This document shows, piece after piece, positions 62,569-64,000 of a stretch of 64,000 nucleotides of DNA. The notes below the pieces were generated by a model. It was not told where the DNA came from and did no database searches. It worked only from the letters and a program-made list of their open reading frames with translations. Both the position numbers and the translations under genes were made by a program. This DNA comes from Lytechinus variegatus (Eukaryota; Echinodermata; Echinoidea; Temnopleuroida; Toxopneustidae). Numbering within the stretch: position 1 is the first letter of the stretch; every line of letters begins with the position of its first letter. The DNA lies in NCBI RefSeq assembly GCF_018143015.1, contig NC_054750.1, forward strand, positions 1,469,501 through 1,533,500, given 5' to 3'.

Positions 62569-63993
62569 CATCAACCGCGTAGCCAGGATTTCATTTCGGA
62601 GGGGGCGGTATAAATGCACGCAAAGCGTGCCAAAACTTACAGAGCGCGCGAAGCGCGCTCCCTAGGGGGTGGGTTCAGGGAGGGGGAGTTTCCCCCTCCC
62701 GTGCGAAGCGCGAAGCTTTTAGTATTTCATAAATTGAAATGAAAAGGAGCCGTTTCTCTTGTCTCTAGTACCTCCAATTTGGTTGACTATATTGCGATTT
62801 TGAACCTTGTTTTCAAAAGTGATTGTGAACGCACAAAAGAGGTATACAATGGATGAAATCAAAATTATAATAACTCCGCGCGAAGCGCGGAAGCTAAAGC
62901 GTTTTATCAATTTTTCTTGCCATAAAAAGGGTCCCGAGAAAAGGGTATTCTCAAAGATATATTGAATACTTTCCTTGGAAAGATCAGATTTGATTGCAAC
63001 CAATTTAGCAACAGTGCAAATTTTTAACTCGCAAAACAGAGGAGAAGAAGTGTAGCAGAAGATATTCCTCCCCGCGCAGAGCAATGAAACTCTGAAATTT
63101 CCAAGGGCGGACGTTTCATCAAATGTAGATATCTCTAATACCCAATCAGCTCTAATTCAATTGATTTTCTAAGATTATTGAACTTAATTACAAGGAAAAT
63201 ATTGCGCAAAAAGTTGAAACTTCTGTGATTTATTGAAATTATCTTTCTATATAAAAAAAAGGATCCTGAAGCGCTTCATTTTGAATATTTAAGTGTCATT
63301 CAAAATTTCAAACTGAGGGCGCAAAACAGGACAGGAGATAAATGTATACAGGGAAATGACATGAAATTTAATACAATTTGATAAAAGATATTGTACTTTT
63401 TTATTTAACACGACACGAATTTCATACCTTCCTCTTTTTATATTAGGAACCTAATTGCTCCAAAATTATGATTGTTTAGTAATGAGCTGAAAAGCGGGAG
63501 AAGTTGACTTCATGGAGGTGACGGCAGAAACTGATATAAAGATTTTACCCGCTCGGAGCCGACCAGACCAGAAGTTGCGCGATCAATTGAAAAAAAGATA
63601 ACTTCATATATTTACTTCGGCCTAACCTTACTCAAATTCATGCCCTAATGTATACAATTTTAACTCTAACTGGCAAGAAGCACATAGCTGAGGTGGAAAA
63701 ACAGGGTTAGAGAAAAGGTGGGGGAAACAATGGCGAACTTCAATATTGTCATTTAACCGCGCACAGCGCGGAAGCAAAATTCATATATAAATTTAGATCA
63801 AGAAGAGTGAAGGAGTTTCTCTTTTGAGAAAAAAATAAAGAATAAAAAGAAAAAAAAACACAAAGCTACCTTTCTTCCCTTTCCTCCCTTCCCTTTTCCT
63901 TTTCTCCTCTCTTTTTTCCCTTCTTTTTTTTCTTTTTTGGGGCGTTTTGAAGGGGGGGGGGGGGGGGGGCGACCGCCCCCCTGGCTACGCGCC
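62569..63993. mobile_element. TIR element with CGCGTAGCCAGG ends and GCGAAGCGCG hairpins
   Basis: CCGCGTAGCCAGGATTTC near the left end is mirrored by CCCCCCTGGCTACGCGCC at the right. TGCGGAC precedes the left end (62562-62568) and follows the right end (63994-64000), where the window stops, so the duplication may be longer. Short self-complementary blocks CGCGCGAAGCGCG, CCGCGCGAAGCGCGG and CCGCGCACAGCGCGG punctuate an AT-rich interior. No transposase frame recognised. Confidence 0.7.
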
Positions 63994-64000
63994 TGCGGAC

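Noticed and set aside
62719-63084. 121-codon minus-strand frame inside the GCGAAGCGCG element
   Set aside because: No known domain, AT-driven composition, and it crosses hairpin words of the element.

Overview
The window is animal nuclear DNA and most likely comes from an echinoderm, probably a sea urchin. It is AT-rich and intron-rich, full of short inverted-repeat DNA transposons and tRNA-derived SINEs, and strewn with ACATGTAC runs. No LTR retrotransposon, retrovirus-like element, CRISPR array, rRNA gene or genuine tRNA gene is visible. The organism call is an inference from repeat style and protein similarity.

Three protein-coding genes can be rebuilt completely, with every exon junction in phase and GT-AG splice sites throughout. 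(1) FBXW9, an F-box/WD-repeat protein, lies on the minus strand at 2640-15550 in 8 coding exons (545 aa). (2) MED8, a Mediator head-module subunit, lies on the plus strand at 18710-35030 in 8 coding exons (237 aa). Its first coding exon holds only Met-Gln, and its 8.1 kb first intron hosts a large foldback transposon. (3) CARM1 (PRMT4), a histone/coactivator arginine methyltransferase, lies on the minus strand at 42975-61801 in 13 coding exons (611 aa). FBXW9 and MED8 are head to head about 3.2 kb apart. MED8 and CARM1 converge, with about 7.9 kb between their stop codons. MED8 and CARM1 both act in RNA polymerase II transcription (Mediator and coactivator methylation). FBXW9 is a substrate receptor for an SCF ubiquitin ligase. 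Nothing suggests an operon-like functional unit.

Layout: 1-2639, a TTAA-flanked piggyBac-like MITE and the FBXW9 3' region; 2640-15550, FBXW9 with a three-level nest of transposons in its largest intron and a piggyBac-like MITE interrupted by a tandem-repeat element; 15551-18709, the divergent intergenic region, carrying an ACTGGTC-rich inverted-repeat element; 18710-35030, MED8 with a 3.95 kb foldback element, a G-run hAT-like element, a CAGGCCTCG-ended element and several SINEs; 35031-42974, the convergent intergenic/3' UTR region; 42975-61801, CARM1; 61802-64000, upstream of CARM1, ending in an element built around GCGAAGCGCG that reaches the window edge.

The strongest candidate for something undescribed is the foldback element at 18867-22817. 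It has a perfect 8-bp target duplication, arms of about 0.86 and 1.04 kb whose outer 424 bp are almost identical, and inner arm domains made of 10 versus 14 tandem ~45-bp units. Second is a three-copy repeat family whose ~160-bp monomers each carry a perfect nuclear-receptor DR1 site next to an M-box.
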